The notes below the pieces were generated by a model. That model worked only from the letters and a program-made list of their open reading frames with translations. It had not been told where the DNA came from and ran no database searches. Positions 1 through 10,078 of a DNA stretch of 37,497 nucleotides are shown here, piece by piece. This DNA is from Acidobacteriota bacterium (lineage in GTDB: Bacteria > Actinomycetota > AC-67). The position numbers and the translations under genes were made by a program. Where the stretch lies: assembly GCA_016208485.1 (NCBI GenBank), contig JACQXY010000051.1, positions 1 through 37,497 on the forward strand. The letters run 5' to 3'. The number at the start of each line of letters is the position of its first letter. Within the stretch, counting starts at the first letter, position 1.

Positions 1-2202
<2,202 letters not shown>

Positions 2203-2222
2203 CGCGGACCCCCCACGTGAGA

Positions 2223-2256
2223 GATTGCCTGCTCTGTCTTGTTCGCCGAGGCAATC
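2223..2256. promoter_or_regulatory. Inverted repeat between divergent genes
   Basis: GATTGCC (2223-2229) and GGCAATC (2250-2256) form perfect 7-bp arms around a 20-nt spacer. They lie just upstream of the Asp-box protein start (2202) and near the promoter of the divergent regulator at 2324. The position suits an operator, possibly for that regulator; this is inferred from position only. Confidence 0.35.
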
Positions 2257-2323
2257 GCCTCATCCTGCCGCCGAGTCGGCGTATTATTGCCATGGCATAG
2301 ATCTGTCAAAGGAGGAGTGCCGG

Positions 2324-3382
2324 ATGGCTGTCGACCGGACCTTGGAGGTTGTCGGTCTCGACGAGGCCGAGGAGGCGGTGTACCGGGCGCTGCTGGACGC
2401 TCCCGGCTCGTCGCTCACGGTGCTGGCGCGAACGACCGGCGTGGCGGCGCGGCGGGTCCGAGCGGCCCTGGAGACGCTCGAGGCGAAGGGGCTCGTCAGC
2501 CGTGCCCCAGGAAAGACCGCACGGTTCGTGCCGGTGCCACCGGACATCGCGATCGAAGGTTTGGTCCTGCGCCGGAGGGAGGAGCTGGAGGCGGTGCGCC
2601 TGGTTGCCGCGCAACTGGCCGAGCGAGCGCGCGCCTCGGCGGCGCGCACCGGCACCGTCGACCTGGTCGAGATCGTCACCGGGCGCGAAGCGGTGTCCGA
2701 GCGCTTCATGCAGATCAAGCGGTCCGCGCGAGAAGAAGTCCTGATCCTCGACCGGCCCCCGTATGCGCACGACCCGAGGGACGACGTCCCCGAGTTCGAC
2801 GAGATGGCCGCCGCCGTGCATCACCGGGTGCTGTACGACCGCGAGGCGTTCGAGGTCCCCGGGAGGCTCGCGCTCGTGAGGCGCGCCGCCGCGGTCGGGG
2901 AGGAGGCGCGCACGATAGCCCGCGTGCCGATGAAGATGGTCGTCGCCGACCGCCGCGTGGCTCTGCTGCCGCTCAGCCTTCAGAAGGCCGACACGGGTGC
3001 GCTCGTGGTGCACCGCTCGATGCTCCTCGACGCCCTCACGACCCTCTTCGAGATCCTGTGGGCGCAGGCCACCCCCGTCGGCTTCGGCGGCACTCTGCCC
3101 GACGTGCAGGGCCCGTCCCTGTCGGACGAGGATCATGACCTGCTCCTGCTCCTGGCAACCGGCCTGAAGGACCAGGCGATCGCCCGCCAGCTCGGCATCG
3201 GCCTCCGCACGCTGGCGCGCCGGATCAGCGCGCTCATGACCTCGCTCGGCGCCGAGACCCGCTTCCAGGCCGGCCTCGAGGCGGCGCGGCGGGGATGGGC
3301 CGGGCGCGCGGCCGAGGAGCCGGGCCCGAGACCTAGGGCCTCTTCCCCGCGAACCGCTCAACCTTCGGCGGGTAGATCCTGA
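2324..3382 (+). CDS. TrmB-type N-terminal HTH plus LuxR-type C-terminal HTH transcriptional regulator
   Basis: A 352-residue regulator. Residues ~10-75 form a TrmB-like winged helix (GLDEAEEAVYRALLDAPG, ARTTGVAARRVRAALETLEAKGLV). The middle (~100-250) resembles the sensor segment of TrmB-like proteins (VEIVTGREAVSERFMQIKR, then a region around PMKMVVADRRVALLPL). Residues ~270-330 form a LuxR/GerE-like helix-turn-helix (LSDEDHDLLLLLATGLKDQA, IARQLGIGLRTLARRI). This two-HTH architecture is common in actinobacterial regulators. I chose the ATG at 2324 because AAAGGAGG lies 8-15 nt upstream and a TATTAT -10 box is at 2282-2287; the frame is open further upstream only across the divergent gene's coding region. 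The ligand and targets are unknown; the divergent Asp-box protein is the natural first guess. Confidence 0.85.
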   Translation: MAVDRTLEVVGLDEAEEAVYRALLDAPGSSLTVLARTTGVAARRVRAALETLEAKGLVSRAPGKTARFVPVPPDIAIEGLVLRRREELEAVRLVAAQLAERARASAARTGTVDLVEIVTGREAVSERFMQIKRSAREEVLILDRPPYAHDPRDDVPEFDEMAAAVHHRVLYDREAFEVPGRLALVRRAAAVGEEARTIARVPMKMVVADRRVALLPLSLQKADTGALVVHRSMLLDALTTLFEILWAQATPVGFGGTLPDVQGPSLSDEDHDLLLLLATGLKDQAIARQLGIGLRTLARRISALMTSLGAETRFQAGLEAARRGWAGRAAEEPGPRPRASSPRTAQPSAGRS

Positions 3383-3646
3383 GCAAAGCCTCGTCGCTCC
3401 TCGACGTGATCGCAACCGTCTCGGCCGTTGAGGTGTCCCCACACCCGGCCTCCCGAGAACCGAAAGACCCAGGGCGGGAAGGTGACGACGACGGCCCTGG
3501 CGCTGAGCCGCCGCGACGCGCAGAGGAGCGTCCGGTTCCAGCTGCTCGGTGCGCGCAAGACGCGATCCAAGACCGCGCGACGGACGAGGAGGGAGGTGCG
3601 CCGGGAGACCTGTCACACCGGCCGCGCGAGATGATGATCGAGGAGC
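3383..3646. other. Gene-poor stretch, possible coding relic
   Basis: No convincing gene lies here. Minus-strand frames give short pieces that look faintly protein-like (PPWVFRFSGGRVWGHL around 3440-3480, reminiscent of the end of SnoaL/NTF2-like domains), but they do not join into an intact frame. I treat this as non-coding or the remains of a decayed gene. Confidence 0.3.
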
Positions 3647-3775
3647 CTACGTCCGTCGGCATTTACACCGGCGGGCTCCCGTGGCAGGGTTGCCCCACCA
3701 TGAATGCCTCGCGCCTTCCCGGATGAGTTCACAACCGTTGAGTCGAAGGTACGCGAGGAAGGCGCGGCGCTTCAA
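3647..3775 (-). pseudogene. hicA: Truncated HicA-family toxin
   Basis: A TTG at 3775 overlaps the hicB stop codon by four bases (TTGA) and opens a 42-codon frame: KRRAFLAYLRLNGCELIREG, then ARHSWWGNPATGARR, then a stop at 3649-3647. This matches the first two thirds of HicA: the KRR start, the strand ending GCELIREG, and the catalytic-type histidine in GARHS. Intact family members are ~60-80 residues and continue with a VPRHTEI segment and a C-terminal helix (LARKICRDLGIP type). Here the frame stops where that segment should be. Weak similarity continues in shifted frames to ~3600, so a stop and/or small indels seem to have broken the gene. It may be inactive. A short functional variant cannot be excluded. 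Confidence 0.6.
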
Positions 3776-3984
3776 GTTGAGATGGTGACTTCTTCGAAAT
3801 CGTCACCCGCGGCGCTCCGTGCCAACTCACGGTTCATCTCCAGCGCCTCGGCAAGCGCCGAAGTGAGATTCGCCATGAGTTCGTCGCGAGTCTCACCCTG
3901 CGAGTTGACGCCCGGAACCTCTTCGACCCAGCCGATCCACCAGCGCCCGTCCTGTCTCACGACCGCCTTGTACTCGCTCTTCAT
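3772..3984 (-). CDS. hicB: HicB-family antitoxin
   Basis: A 70-residue protein with the partial RNase-H-like HicB fold: MKSEYKAVVRQDGRWWIGWV, then EEVPGVNSQGETRDELMANL, then a helix (TSALAEALEMNRELARSAAG). The W-x-G-W-V-E-E-V-P-G-V-N-S-Q-G motif is diagnostic. HicB binds and neutralises the HicA mRNA interferase and can repress its own promoter. The length is typical of short HicB forms lacking a separate C-terminal ribbon-helix-helix. It is followed on the same strand, with a 4-base overlap, by the truncated hicA, giving the order antitoxin-toxin. It appears intact while its partner is not. Confidence 0.8.
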   Translation of the reverse strand: MKSEYKAVVRQDGRWWIGWVEEVPGVNSQGETRDELMANLTSALAEALEMNRELARSAAGDDFEEVTIST

Positions 3985-4113
3985 GTGGCCATCCTACGCG
4001 TCTTCGGCACCGCGTATCTGCTGCCTAGGCGGATCTGGTTGAGCCCGCCCGCCGCGCGGTGCAAGCGGATCGGATGTGGAGGCTCCCGGTTTGACGGAAT
4101 GGCGATGCCCCCC

Positions 4114-4149
4114 TAACATCGGACGCAGTCGTTCAGACGCTCGCGTCTG
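4114..4149 (+). promoter_or_regulatory. Promoter -10 box and TetR operator palindrome
   Basis: TAACAT (4114-4119) is a plausible -10 box. CAGACGC (4134-4140) and GCGTCTG (4143-4149) form a perfect palindrome with a 2-nt centre, 16 bp in all, just downstream of the expected transcription start and upstream of the tetR start. This is the usual place for a TetR autoregulatory operator. Confidence 0.5.
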
Positions 4150-4196
4150 GTCTGATGCGCCCGATCACGGACCCGGCGCTCCGACGGGAGGACCGC

Positions 4197-4799
4197 GTGC
4201 AAGAGTTTGCCACCCTGGGGCGAGAGATCCCCGACGAACTCACCGAGCGGCTCTTTGCCGCGGCGTTCGCGTGCTTCTCGGAGAAGGGCTTCGAGCGCAC
4301 GACGATGGACGACGTTGCTGCGCGCGCCGGCGTGGCGCGGGCGACCCTCTACTACTACTTCCGGGGCAAGGACGAGCTGTTCCTCTTCCTGCTCCTCCAG
4401 GGGGTCGGGATCCTTCGGGGGGCTCTGGACGATGCGGTGTCGTCAAGCGGAACCGCGCGCGAGCGCCTCGAGCGGACCCTGGACCGGCTGATCGACCTTT
4501 TCGTCGAGTACCGCGACGTCCTCGTCGTGGCGATCCAGCAGTTCGGGCGCATCGAGCGCGGCCTGGGCGAGGACAAGCACTGGTTCCAGGAGCAATCGAC
4601 GGGAGCGCTGCGCGACCTCCTCCGGGAGGGAGCCGCCGACGGGACCTTGCGTCCCCTTGATCCGGACGGGACGGCGGTGGCGATCTTCGGGGGGATGTGC
4701 TGGCGGGTCCTCCACCACGTCCAGGCCGGCGGAGAGATCCCGGTCGAGGCGCTGAAGTCGGAGATGAAGGCGTTCGTCGTCGGAGGCCTCGGTGTTTGA
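4197..4799 (+). CDS. TetR/AcrR-family transcriptional regulator of the MMPL exporter
   Basis: About 200 residues. The N-terminal TetR DNA-binding domain is clear: a helix (ELTERLFAAAFACFSEKGF), then TTMDDVAARAGVARATLYYY and FRGKDELF. The C-terminal ~130 residues form the variable ligand-binding domain. I prefer the GTG at 4197, which has GGGAGG five bases upstream, over the ATG at 4155, which has no ribosome-binding site and directly abuts the operator palindrome; the ATG would add 14 residues. The 3' end overlaps the MMPL gene start by eight bases (GTGTTTGA), so regulator and exporter are one operon. It most likely represses the exporter and itself until a lipid-like or drug-like ligand binds. 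The ligand is unknown. Confidence 0.88.
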   Translation: MQEFATLGREIPDELTERLFAAAFACFSEKGFERTTMDDVAARAGVARATLYYYFRGKDELFLFLLLQGVGILRGALDDAVSSSGTARERLERTLDRLIDLFVEYRDVLVVAIQQFGRIERGLGEDKHWFQEQSTGALRDLLREGAADGTLRPLDPDGTAVAIFGGMCWRVLHHVQAGGEIPVEALKSEMKAFVVGGLGV

Positions 4800-5901
4800 G
4801 CGGGTTGGGCGCCTCGCCGTCCGCCACTTCGTGCTCGTGGTCCTTGGCTGGGCGGCGCTCCTCGGCGGGCTGAAGATGGCGGCCCCGCCGCTGCGGGAGG
4901 CGCTCACCTTCGACGACGCGGCGTTCCTGAGCGACTCCGCGGAGAGCATCCGCGCCGCCCGCACGCTGTCGGAGGCCTGGCCCGACGACACCTTCGGGGA
5001 CTCGGCGGCCGTCGTGATCGAGCGGAGATCCGGACGCCTCACCCCCGCCGACCTCGACTGGATGGCCGGTCTCGAGGCCTGGATGGCGGGTCCTGAGGGC
5101 CCCGAGGTGATCCAGTTCACTCAGTCGATCCGGTCGCGCCCGGAACTCGCGCGCGCGCTCCTCTCGAAGGACGGCCGGGCCACGCTCTTGCTCGCGGCGG
5201 TGAGGACCCCGCCGTTCGAGCCTCCGACGAACGAGGCGGTGGCCGCGATCCGCGCGCACATCGAGGCGACGAGGCCGGCCGGGCTCGGCGTCTTTCTCAC
5301 CGGCCAGTCGGCGGTCGGAGCCGACGAGCACGCCGCGATCAGCGACTCTGTTTCCAAGACGACGGTGATAACGCTCGTCCTCATCATCCTCATCCTGCTC
5401 TTCATCTACCGTTCGCCGGTGGCCCCGCTCGTGCCTCTCGTCACGATCGGCGTCGCGCTCGGCGTCGCCCAGGGCGCCATTGCGCTGCTCGCGCAGGCGG
5501 GGATGAAGGTCTCCTCGCTCGTCGAGATGTTCATGGTCGTGATCATCTTCGGCGCCGGGACCGACTACTGCCTGTTCGTGATCTCCCGGTTCCGCGAGGA
5601 CGTCTCGCGCTCGCGCGAGTACCGCGCCACGCTCGTGTCGACGTTCGCCGTCGTCGGCGCGGTGATCGCGTCCTCAGCGAGCACCGTGATCGTCGGATTC
5701 CTGTCGCAGGGCGCCGGGCACTTCGGCATGTTCCGCTCGACCGGCCCGGCGATGGCGATCGCGATCTCGGTCACCCTCCTCGCGGGGCTCACCCTCACCC
5801 CGGCGCTGATGCGAGCCTTCGGACGGATGCTGTTCTGGCCGGCGCACCCCGAGCGCCTCCCGACCCCCCTCGACGCCGCCGCCGAGGAGGGCGTCGCGTG
5901 A
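4792..5901 (+). CDS. MMPL/RND-type exporter, first half as a separate protein
   Basis: A 369-residue membrane protein equal to the N-terminal half of an MmpL transporter. It has TM1 (HFVLVVLGWAALLGGLKM), a ~150-residue extracytoplasmic domain (DSAAVVIERRSGRLTPADLD onwards), then five TM helices from ~185 (TVITLVLIILILLFIYRSPV). The TM4 proton-relay motif G-T-D-Y is present (FGAGTDYCLFVISRFRED). The GTG start overlaps tetR and the 3' end overlaps the second half by GTGA. MmpL proteins normally carry two such halves on one chain. Here each half is its own gene, so the working transporter is probably a heterodimer or a higher oligomer. The substrate is unknown; relatives export lipids or hydrophobic compounds. 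Confidence 0.88.
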   Translation: MFERVGRLAVRHFVLVVLGWAALLGGLKMAAPPLREALTFDDAAFLSDSAESIRAARTLSEAWPDDTFGDSAAVVIERRSGRLTPADLDWMAGLEAWMAGPEGPEVIQFTQSIRSRPELARALLSKDGRATLLLAAVRTPPFEPPTNEAVAAIRAHIEATRPAGLGVFLTGQSAVGADEHAAISDSVSKTTVITLVLIILILLFIYRSPVAPLVPLVTIGVALGVAQGAIALLAQAGMKVSSLVEMFMVVIIFGAGTDYCLFVISRFREDVSRSREYRATLVSTFAVVGAVIASSASTVIVGFLSQGAGHFGMFRSTGPAMAIAISVTLLAGLTLTPALMRAFGRMLFWPAHPERLPTPLDAAAEEGVA

Positions 5902-7847
5902 GGCCCTTCCGCATCGAGAACGGGTGGGTCCGGCTCGCCGGGCTGATTCGCCGCCGCCCGAGGCGCGTCTTCGCGATCTCGCTCCTGCTGCTGCTCGCGC
6001 CGGCCGCGGCGGCCGGGCACGCGAAGCTCTCCTACAACGTGCTCTCCGAGCTGCCTCCGGGGGTCGGATCGGTCGCGGGGTACACGGCGCTCGGACGCCA
6101 CTTCGACGAGGGCCAGATCGCGCCGGTCCTGGTCGTCGTGCGCGGCGGCCGTTCGCTCTGGGACGACGCGAGCTTCCGCGCGATCAACGATCTCACCGTC
6201 TCGCTCTCCAAGGTGCACGGCGTGGCCGGGGTCCGCTCGCTCACTCAGCCGACCGGCGGCGTCTTCACCGAGGAGGACCTGAAGCAGGCCGGCGTCGGGG
6301 ACCTCGCCTCCTTCCCCGACCGCCTGAGCGAGGGAGCCGACGGCGTCGCCCGAGTGGTCGGCGGGCTCGAGCAGATCCGCGCCGGCCTCGCGCGGATGCG
6401 CGCGGAGCTTCCTCAGCTCTCTAGCGGGCTCGGGGAGGCCGCGCGCGGCGCCGAGCGCATGCGCGACGGCATCCGCAGGATCCGAGAAGGGATCGCAACC
6501 ATGCGATCGGGACTCGCGGAGGCAGCCGACGGCCTCGCCAAGCCCGGCGCGCGGAACGACCTCGGCGACATGGCCGAGGAGGCCTCCTCGCGCGCGCTGG
6601 CCGCCTTCAAGGGACTCTCGGGGGCGCTCCCGACCTCGCTCGCCGACCCGAGCGTGCAGAAGGCCATGGAGGACGTGGGCTACGCCTACGGCGATCTCAC
6701 CGGCAATGACCCGCGCACGGGGAGTCCGCCCGAGGGCGACGCCGACGCCGCGCGATATGCGAAGGCCGGCGGCATGGCGGGGAGCCTGCGCGCGATCGCC
6801 GTCGGGCTCCGCGCAGCGGTGGACGGGCTCTCGACGATCGACGCCGGGCTCGCGGGGGTGAACGACGGGCTCGCCGAGCTCGGCCCGGGCATGCAGGAGG
6901 GCTCGACGGGGGTCCGGGCTTCGGTGGACGGGCTCGCGCGGATGATCGACGGGCTCGACCAGATCCTGCCCGGGCTCGGCCGGCTGCGGACGGGCCTCGC
7001 GGAGGGCGCCGGGCGCGTCCGCTCGATGGGGCTCGGCGACCCGGCGGCCGCGGGTAACCTCGGCCTCACCCCGGGCCTCATCGATTCGATCCCCGGGCTC
7101 CGGCGGCAGCTTCGCTACTTCGTTTCCTCGGACCTCCGAACGACGCGCCTCTTCGTGACCCTCGCCTACCCGCCGTACGCGGGGGAGTCGTTTCGCGCCG
7201 TGGACCAGATCCGAGAGATGTCGAGGTTCGCGCTGAACAAGACCCCGCTCGAGGGGGCCCCCGTCGCGGTCGGCGGGTCAGCGTCTTTCTTCGACGACAT
7301 CCGGACTCTGTCGGAGGGCGACCTGTCCACCATCATCCCCGCCGTCCTCCTCGGGATCTTCTTGGTCCTCGCGCTGCTGCTGCGCAGCCTGGTCGCTCCG
7401 GTCTACCTGATCCTCACCGTGGCGCTGTCGTTCGTCTCGACTCTCGGGCTGACGACGCTCGTGTTCCAGGACCTGCTCGGCCACAGCTCGCTGCCGTGGT
7501 GGCTCCCGATATTCCTGTTCGTGATCCTCGTCGCGCTCGGAGCCGACTACAACATCTTCCTCATGTCGCGGATCCGCGAGGAGTCCCGGTCGCACCCGAC
7601 CGCGGAGGCGACGGCGCGCGGTCTCGCCCTCACCGGCCACGTGATCACCTCGGCCGGGCTGATCCTCGCCGGCACGTTCGCCGCGATGATGGCCGCCAAG
7701 CTCGGGAGCCTCCAGCAGATGGGGTTCGCGGTGACGGTCGGCGTGCTCCTGGACACCTTCATCGTCCGGAGCCTGCTCGTGCCCTCGATCGCGACCCTGC
7801 TCGGGCGTTTCAACTGGTGGCCGAGCCGGCGCGCGGCCTCTCCCTGA
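5898..7847 (+). CDS. MMPL/RND-type exporter, second half as a separate protein
   Basis: A 649-residue membrane protein with its own TM1 (RVFAISLLLLLAPAAAAG), a long ~420-residue extracytoplasmic region, and five C-terminal TM helices starting near residue 470 (LSTIIPAVLLGIFLVLALLL). The TM4 motif G-A-D-Y is present (ALGADYNIFLMSRIREE). The extracytoplasmic region contains a heptad-like array of short repeats (GLEQIRAGLARM, GAERMRDGIRRI, GLARMIDGLDQILPG), the coiled-coil insert also seen in YhgE/Pip-like and Gram-positive MMPL proteins; it may span the cell wall. Translation starts at a GTG overlapping the first half's stop (GTGA), so the two halves should be made in equal amounts. It acts with the first half. 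Confidence 0.88.
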   Translation: MRPFRIENGWVRLAGLIRRRPRRVFAISLLLLLAPAAAAGHAKLSYNVLSELPPGVGSVAGYTALGRHFDEGQIAPVLVVVRGGRSLWDDASFRAINDLTVSLSKVHGVAGVRSLTQPTGGVFTEEDLKQAGVGDLASFPDRLSEGADGVARVVGGLEQIRAGLARMRAELPQLSSGLGEAARGAERMRDGIRRIREGIATMRSGLAEAADGLAKPGARNDLGDMAEEASSRALAAFKGLSGALPTSLADPSVQKAMEDVGYAYGDLTGNDPRTGSPPEGDADAARYAKAGGMAGSLRAIAVGLRAAVDGLSTIDAGLAGVNDGLAELGPGMQEGSTGVRASVDGLARMIDGLDQILPGLGRLRTGLAEGAGRVRSMGLGDPAAAGNLGLTPGLIDSIPGLRRQLRYFVSSDLRTTRLFVTLAYPPYAGESFRAVDQIREMSRFALNKTPLEGAPVAVGGSASFFDDIRTLSEGDLSTIIPAVLLGIFLVLALLLRSLVAPVYLILTVALSFVSTLGLTTLVFQDLLGHSSLPWWLPIFLFVILVALGADYNIFLMSRIREESRSHPTAEATARGLALTGHVITSAGLILAGTFAAMMAAKLGSLQQMGFAVTVGVLLDTFIVRSLLVPSIATLLGRFNWWPSRRAASP

Positions 7848-8271
7848 TCGGCGGGCTTGTCGGTCGCCGGCTCGAGCTTATCGAGGAGCGTCCGAACCTC
7901 GCCGATCCGCCGATCGAGCGCGACCCGCTCGCCCCTCAAGATGTGTCGGAGGACGGCGATCCCCTCGACCCCCAGCCTGGCCTCGCCCCTCGTCACGTCC
8001 TCGAGCATCCGACATGATGGCATTCGCGGCGCCCCCGCGCGCGGATTTCCCCGTCCCCCGTACGGGGCACCCGGTCTGGGTCTGCGCCGGGCGTCGTGGG
8101 TAGACTTGCAGCGCTGATGCGCATGAACCGGGCGACGTCTCAACGGGCTCGGCGACCGGTTCCGAGCCGCCGAGGGGATGAGGGCGAGTCGGCGGAGGCG
8201 TGACGAGAGGGTTCGAGCGCGATGACTGATCGACACATGGAGACCAACTCCCGGCAAGCACGGGTGCGCCC
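7848..8271. other. 424-nt intergenic stretch with a promoter-like box
   Basis: No plus-strand gene is convincing. A minus-strand frame from about 8017 (MLEDVTRGEARLGVEGIAVL, then HILRGERVALDRRIGEVRTL) looks helical and protein-like. It runs ~300 nt into the second MMPL gene on the opposite strand, so I do not call it. TAGACT at 8102-8107 is a candidate -10 box for cdsA. A short frame from the ATG at 8222 (MTDRHMETNSRQARVRP) ends exactly where the cdsA frame begins. Confidence 0.3.
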
Positions 8272-9087
8272 CTGAAGGGTCGCGGGGACGCCGCGAAGAT
8301 CGCGACCGGGCTTGCGCTCGGCGCGGTCGCGCTCGCGGTCCTCGTCGCGGGACCGCTTCCGTTGTTTGTGTTCGCCCTCGCCCTGGCGATCGTCGCCTCC
8401 GGGGAGCTGTTCCGCCTCTCGCGCACGCGCGGCGCGAAGCCGGCGCCGCTCGCCGGCTTTGCCGGCATCGCCGCGCTCTTCTGGGTCGCCTACGAGCGGG
8501 GCGAGAGCGCGCCGGCGCTGTTTCCCGGCGTCGTCGCGGCGGCGCTCGCGCTCGCGTTCCTCGCGGTGCTCGCGCGCCGGAGGCGCTCCGGAGCCACCCT
8601 CGGGGTCGCGACGACCGCGTTCGCCGTGCTGTACGTGGGGCTGCTCGGAGCCTACGTCGTCGCGATGCGCCGCTCGCCGGACGGGTTCCGGATCACGCTC
8701 GCCTTCGGGCTGATGGCCGCGCTGAACGACGCCGGCGCCTACGCCGCCGGGCGGCTGTTCGGGCGCCGCCCCCTCGCGCCTCAGGTGAGCCCGGACAAGA
8801 CGTGGGAGGGATGCCTCGGCGGCACGGTGCTCACCGTCGCGGTCGCGGCGGTCGCGGCCTCGCGCCTCGCCCCGCCGTTCACCTGGCCGTCGGCGCTCGC
8901 GCTCGCGGCGATCACGTCGGTCACCGCTCCGCTTGGGGATCTCGCCGAGTCCATGCTGAAGCGCGACGCGGGCGCCAAAGACTCGGGCACCATCCTTCCC
9001 GGCCACGGCGGGGTGCTCGACCGGATCGACAGCATCCTGCTGTCGGCGCCGGTGTTCTTCTACGCCTACCGCGTGCTCGCGCGCTAG
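8272..9087 (+). CDS. cdsA: Phosphatidate cytidylyltransferase (CDP-diacylglycerol synthase)
   Basis: Makes CDP-diacylglycerol from phosphatidic acid and CTP in the membrane, the entry point to phosphatidylglycerol, cardiolipin and phosphatidylinositol. The family signature is at the C-terminus: S-P-D-K-T-W-E-G (~170-177), then DLAESMLKRDAGAKDSG and LPGHGGVLDRIDS. About seven hydrophobic helices precede it. The start is uncertain. The first TM segment (KIATGLALGAVALAVLVAG) lies upstream of the first GTG in frame (8362), so the gene must begin near 8272, where only a CTG is available. An out-of-frame ATG at 8222 with GAGGG ~10 nt upstream would fuse perfectly if one more C were present in the CCCC run at 8269-8272, which suggests an indel or unusual initiation. 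It is followed 8 nt later by the LmeA-like gene. Confidence 0.85.
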   Translation: MKGRGDAAKIATGLALGAVALAVLVAGPLPLFVFALALAIVASGELFRLSRTRGAKPAPLAGFAGIAALFWVAYERGESAPALFPGVVAAALALAFLAVLARRRRSGATLGVATTAFAVLYVGLLGAYVVAMRRSPDGFRITLAFGLMAALNDAGAYAAGRLFGRRPLAPQVSPDKTWEGCLGGTVLTVAVAAVAASRLAPPFTWPSALALAAITSVTAPLGDLAESMLKRDAGAKDSGTILPGHGGVLDRIDSILLSAPVFFYAYRVLAR

Positions 9088-9095
9088 GTGCGCCC

Positions 9096-9914
9096 GTGCG
9101 CGCGCTCGGATTCCTCGCCGGCTCGTCCGGCCTGGCGGCGCGGCGTCTCCTGATCCGCCTCGGAGTGACGCTCGGCGTCCTCGGGGTGTTGTTCGCCGGA
9201 GCCAACGTCGCGGCCGAGCGCCTGGCCGAGGACCGGCTCGCGGCCCTCGCCCAGGACTCCTTCGATCTCCGCGCGCGCCCGGAGGTGGCGCTCGACGCGT
9301 TCCCGATCCTCGTCCGCATCTTCGCAGGGGATCTCCCGGCCGTGAGCCTGCGAGCGTCCGGGATTCGCGCGCAGGGGCTGACGCTGCGCTCGGTGGCGAT
9401 CGAGCTTCAAGGCATCCGATTTCCCGGGGGCATTCTCGGGCTGCTCTCGAACCCCGAGCGCGCGCGTGTGATCGTGGCCCGCGGGCGCGCGAGCGCCGAG
9501 GTGGGCGAGAAGGACCTGAACCGGTTCCTCGCCGGCAAGAAGGTGGGCGCGTCGGTGAGGCTTCTCGACGGGCGCGCGGTATTGCGCGCCCGGCGGGTCG
9601 TCGGCGGGCGCTCCCGGGTGATCGAGGCGACGGGCAGGATCCGGCTCGGCCGGGGTGCGATCTTCTTCGACGCCGAGAAGGTGACGGTCGATGGGCGGGC
9701 TCCGCCGGCCTCCTGGCGTGCCGAAGCGCGGCGCGCGGCCTCGTTCCGCGTGGACCTGCCCAAGCTGCCCGGGGGCCTCCGGGTCCAGCGCCTCGAGATT
9801 CTCCGCGGGGCCATCCGGCTCTCGGCGACGGTTCGGGACTACGAGATGAGGCTGCGCCCGCCGGCGGCCAAGCCGGGGAGCAAGCCGGGGAGCAAGCCGA
9901 GCAGCCGGGGTTGA
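9096..9914 (+). CDS. DUF2993 (LmeA-like) membrane-anchored protein
   Basis: A 272-residue protein with one N-terminal membrane anchor (LLIRLGVTLGVLGVLFAGAN, ~20-39) and an extracytoplasmic domain typical of DUF2993. Family features are VALDAFPILVRIFAGDLPAV and LRSVAIELQGIRFP, then the later VGASVRLLDGRAVL and LPKLPGGLRVQRLEILRGAI segments. The tail carries a short GSKP repeat. In mycobacteria and corynebacteria this family includes LmeA, a periplasmic factor for lipomannan elongation that binds phospholipids. Location directly behind cdsA agrees with an envelope-lipid role. GTG at 9096 is chosen because it is the first start in this frame after the cdsA stop. The family assignment is good; the role here is inferred. 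Confidence 0.75.
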   Translation: MRALGFLAGSSGLAARRLLIRLGVTLGVLGVLFAGANVAAERLAEDRLAALAQDSFDLRARPEVALDAFPILVRIFAGDLPAVSLRASGIRAQGLTLRSVAIELQGIRFPGGILGLLSNPERARVIVARGRASAEVGEKDLNRFLAGKKVGASVRLLDGRAVLRARRVVGGRSRVIEATGRIRLGRGAIFFDAEKVTVDGRAPPASWRAEARRAASFRVDLPKLPGGLRVQRLEILRGAIRLSATVRDYEMRLRPPAAKPGSKPGSKPSSRG

Positions 9915-10007
9915 CGTGAGGGCCGCGCGAGTTTATAAGATATTTAAGTTAGAAACTCCGAGTAGTGGGAAAGTTTTCCAGGTCGGAATGCCCCGGATCT
10001 GATTTGA

Positions 10008-10068
10008 GTGACCGCAGGGCGGCGTGACCGCATGCGGCGTGACCGCAGGCGACGTGACCACAGGAGGT
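10008..10068. repeat. Four-copy 15-bp tandem repeat in a promoter region
   Basis: The unit GTGACCGCAGGCGGC, with variations, begins at 10008, 10024, 10039 and 10054, so the period is 15-16 bp. The last copy runs into the ribosome-binding site (ACAGGAGG) of the regulator starting at 10079. An AT-rich block (9945-9975) upstream is the likely promoter. The repeats may be iterated operator half-sites for the downstream regulator, or simple slippage repeats. Confidence 0.6.
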
Positions 10069-10078
10069 TCGAGCGAGC

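Noticed and set aside
3358..3662. Minus-strand frames with a SnoaL-like phrase (PPWVFRFSGGRVWGHL)
   Set aside because: Too short and broken among frames for a call; mentioned only as a possible relic.
7547..8019. Minus-strand frame with a helical, protein-like start (MLEDVTRGEARLGVEGIAVL)
   Set aside because: It would overlap ~300 nt of the second MMPL gene on the opposite strand and the latter part loses protein character. It stays unproven.
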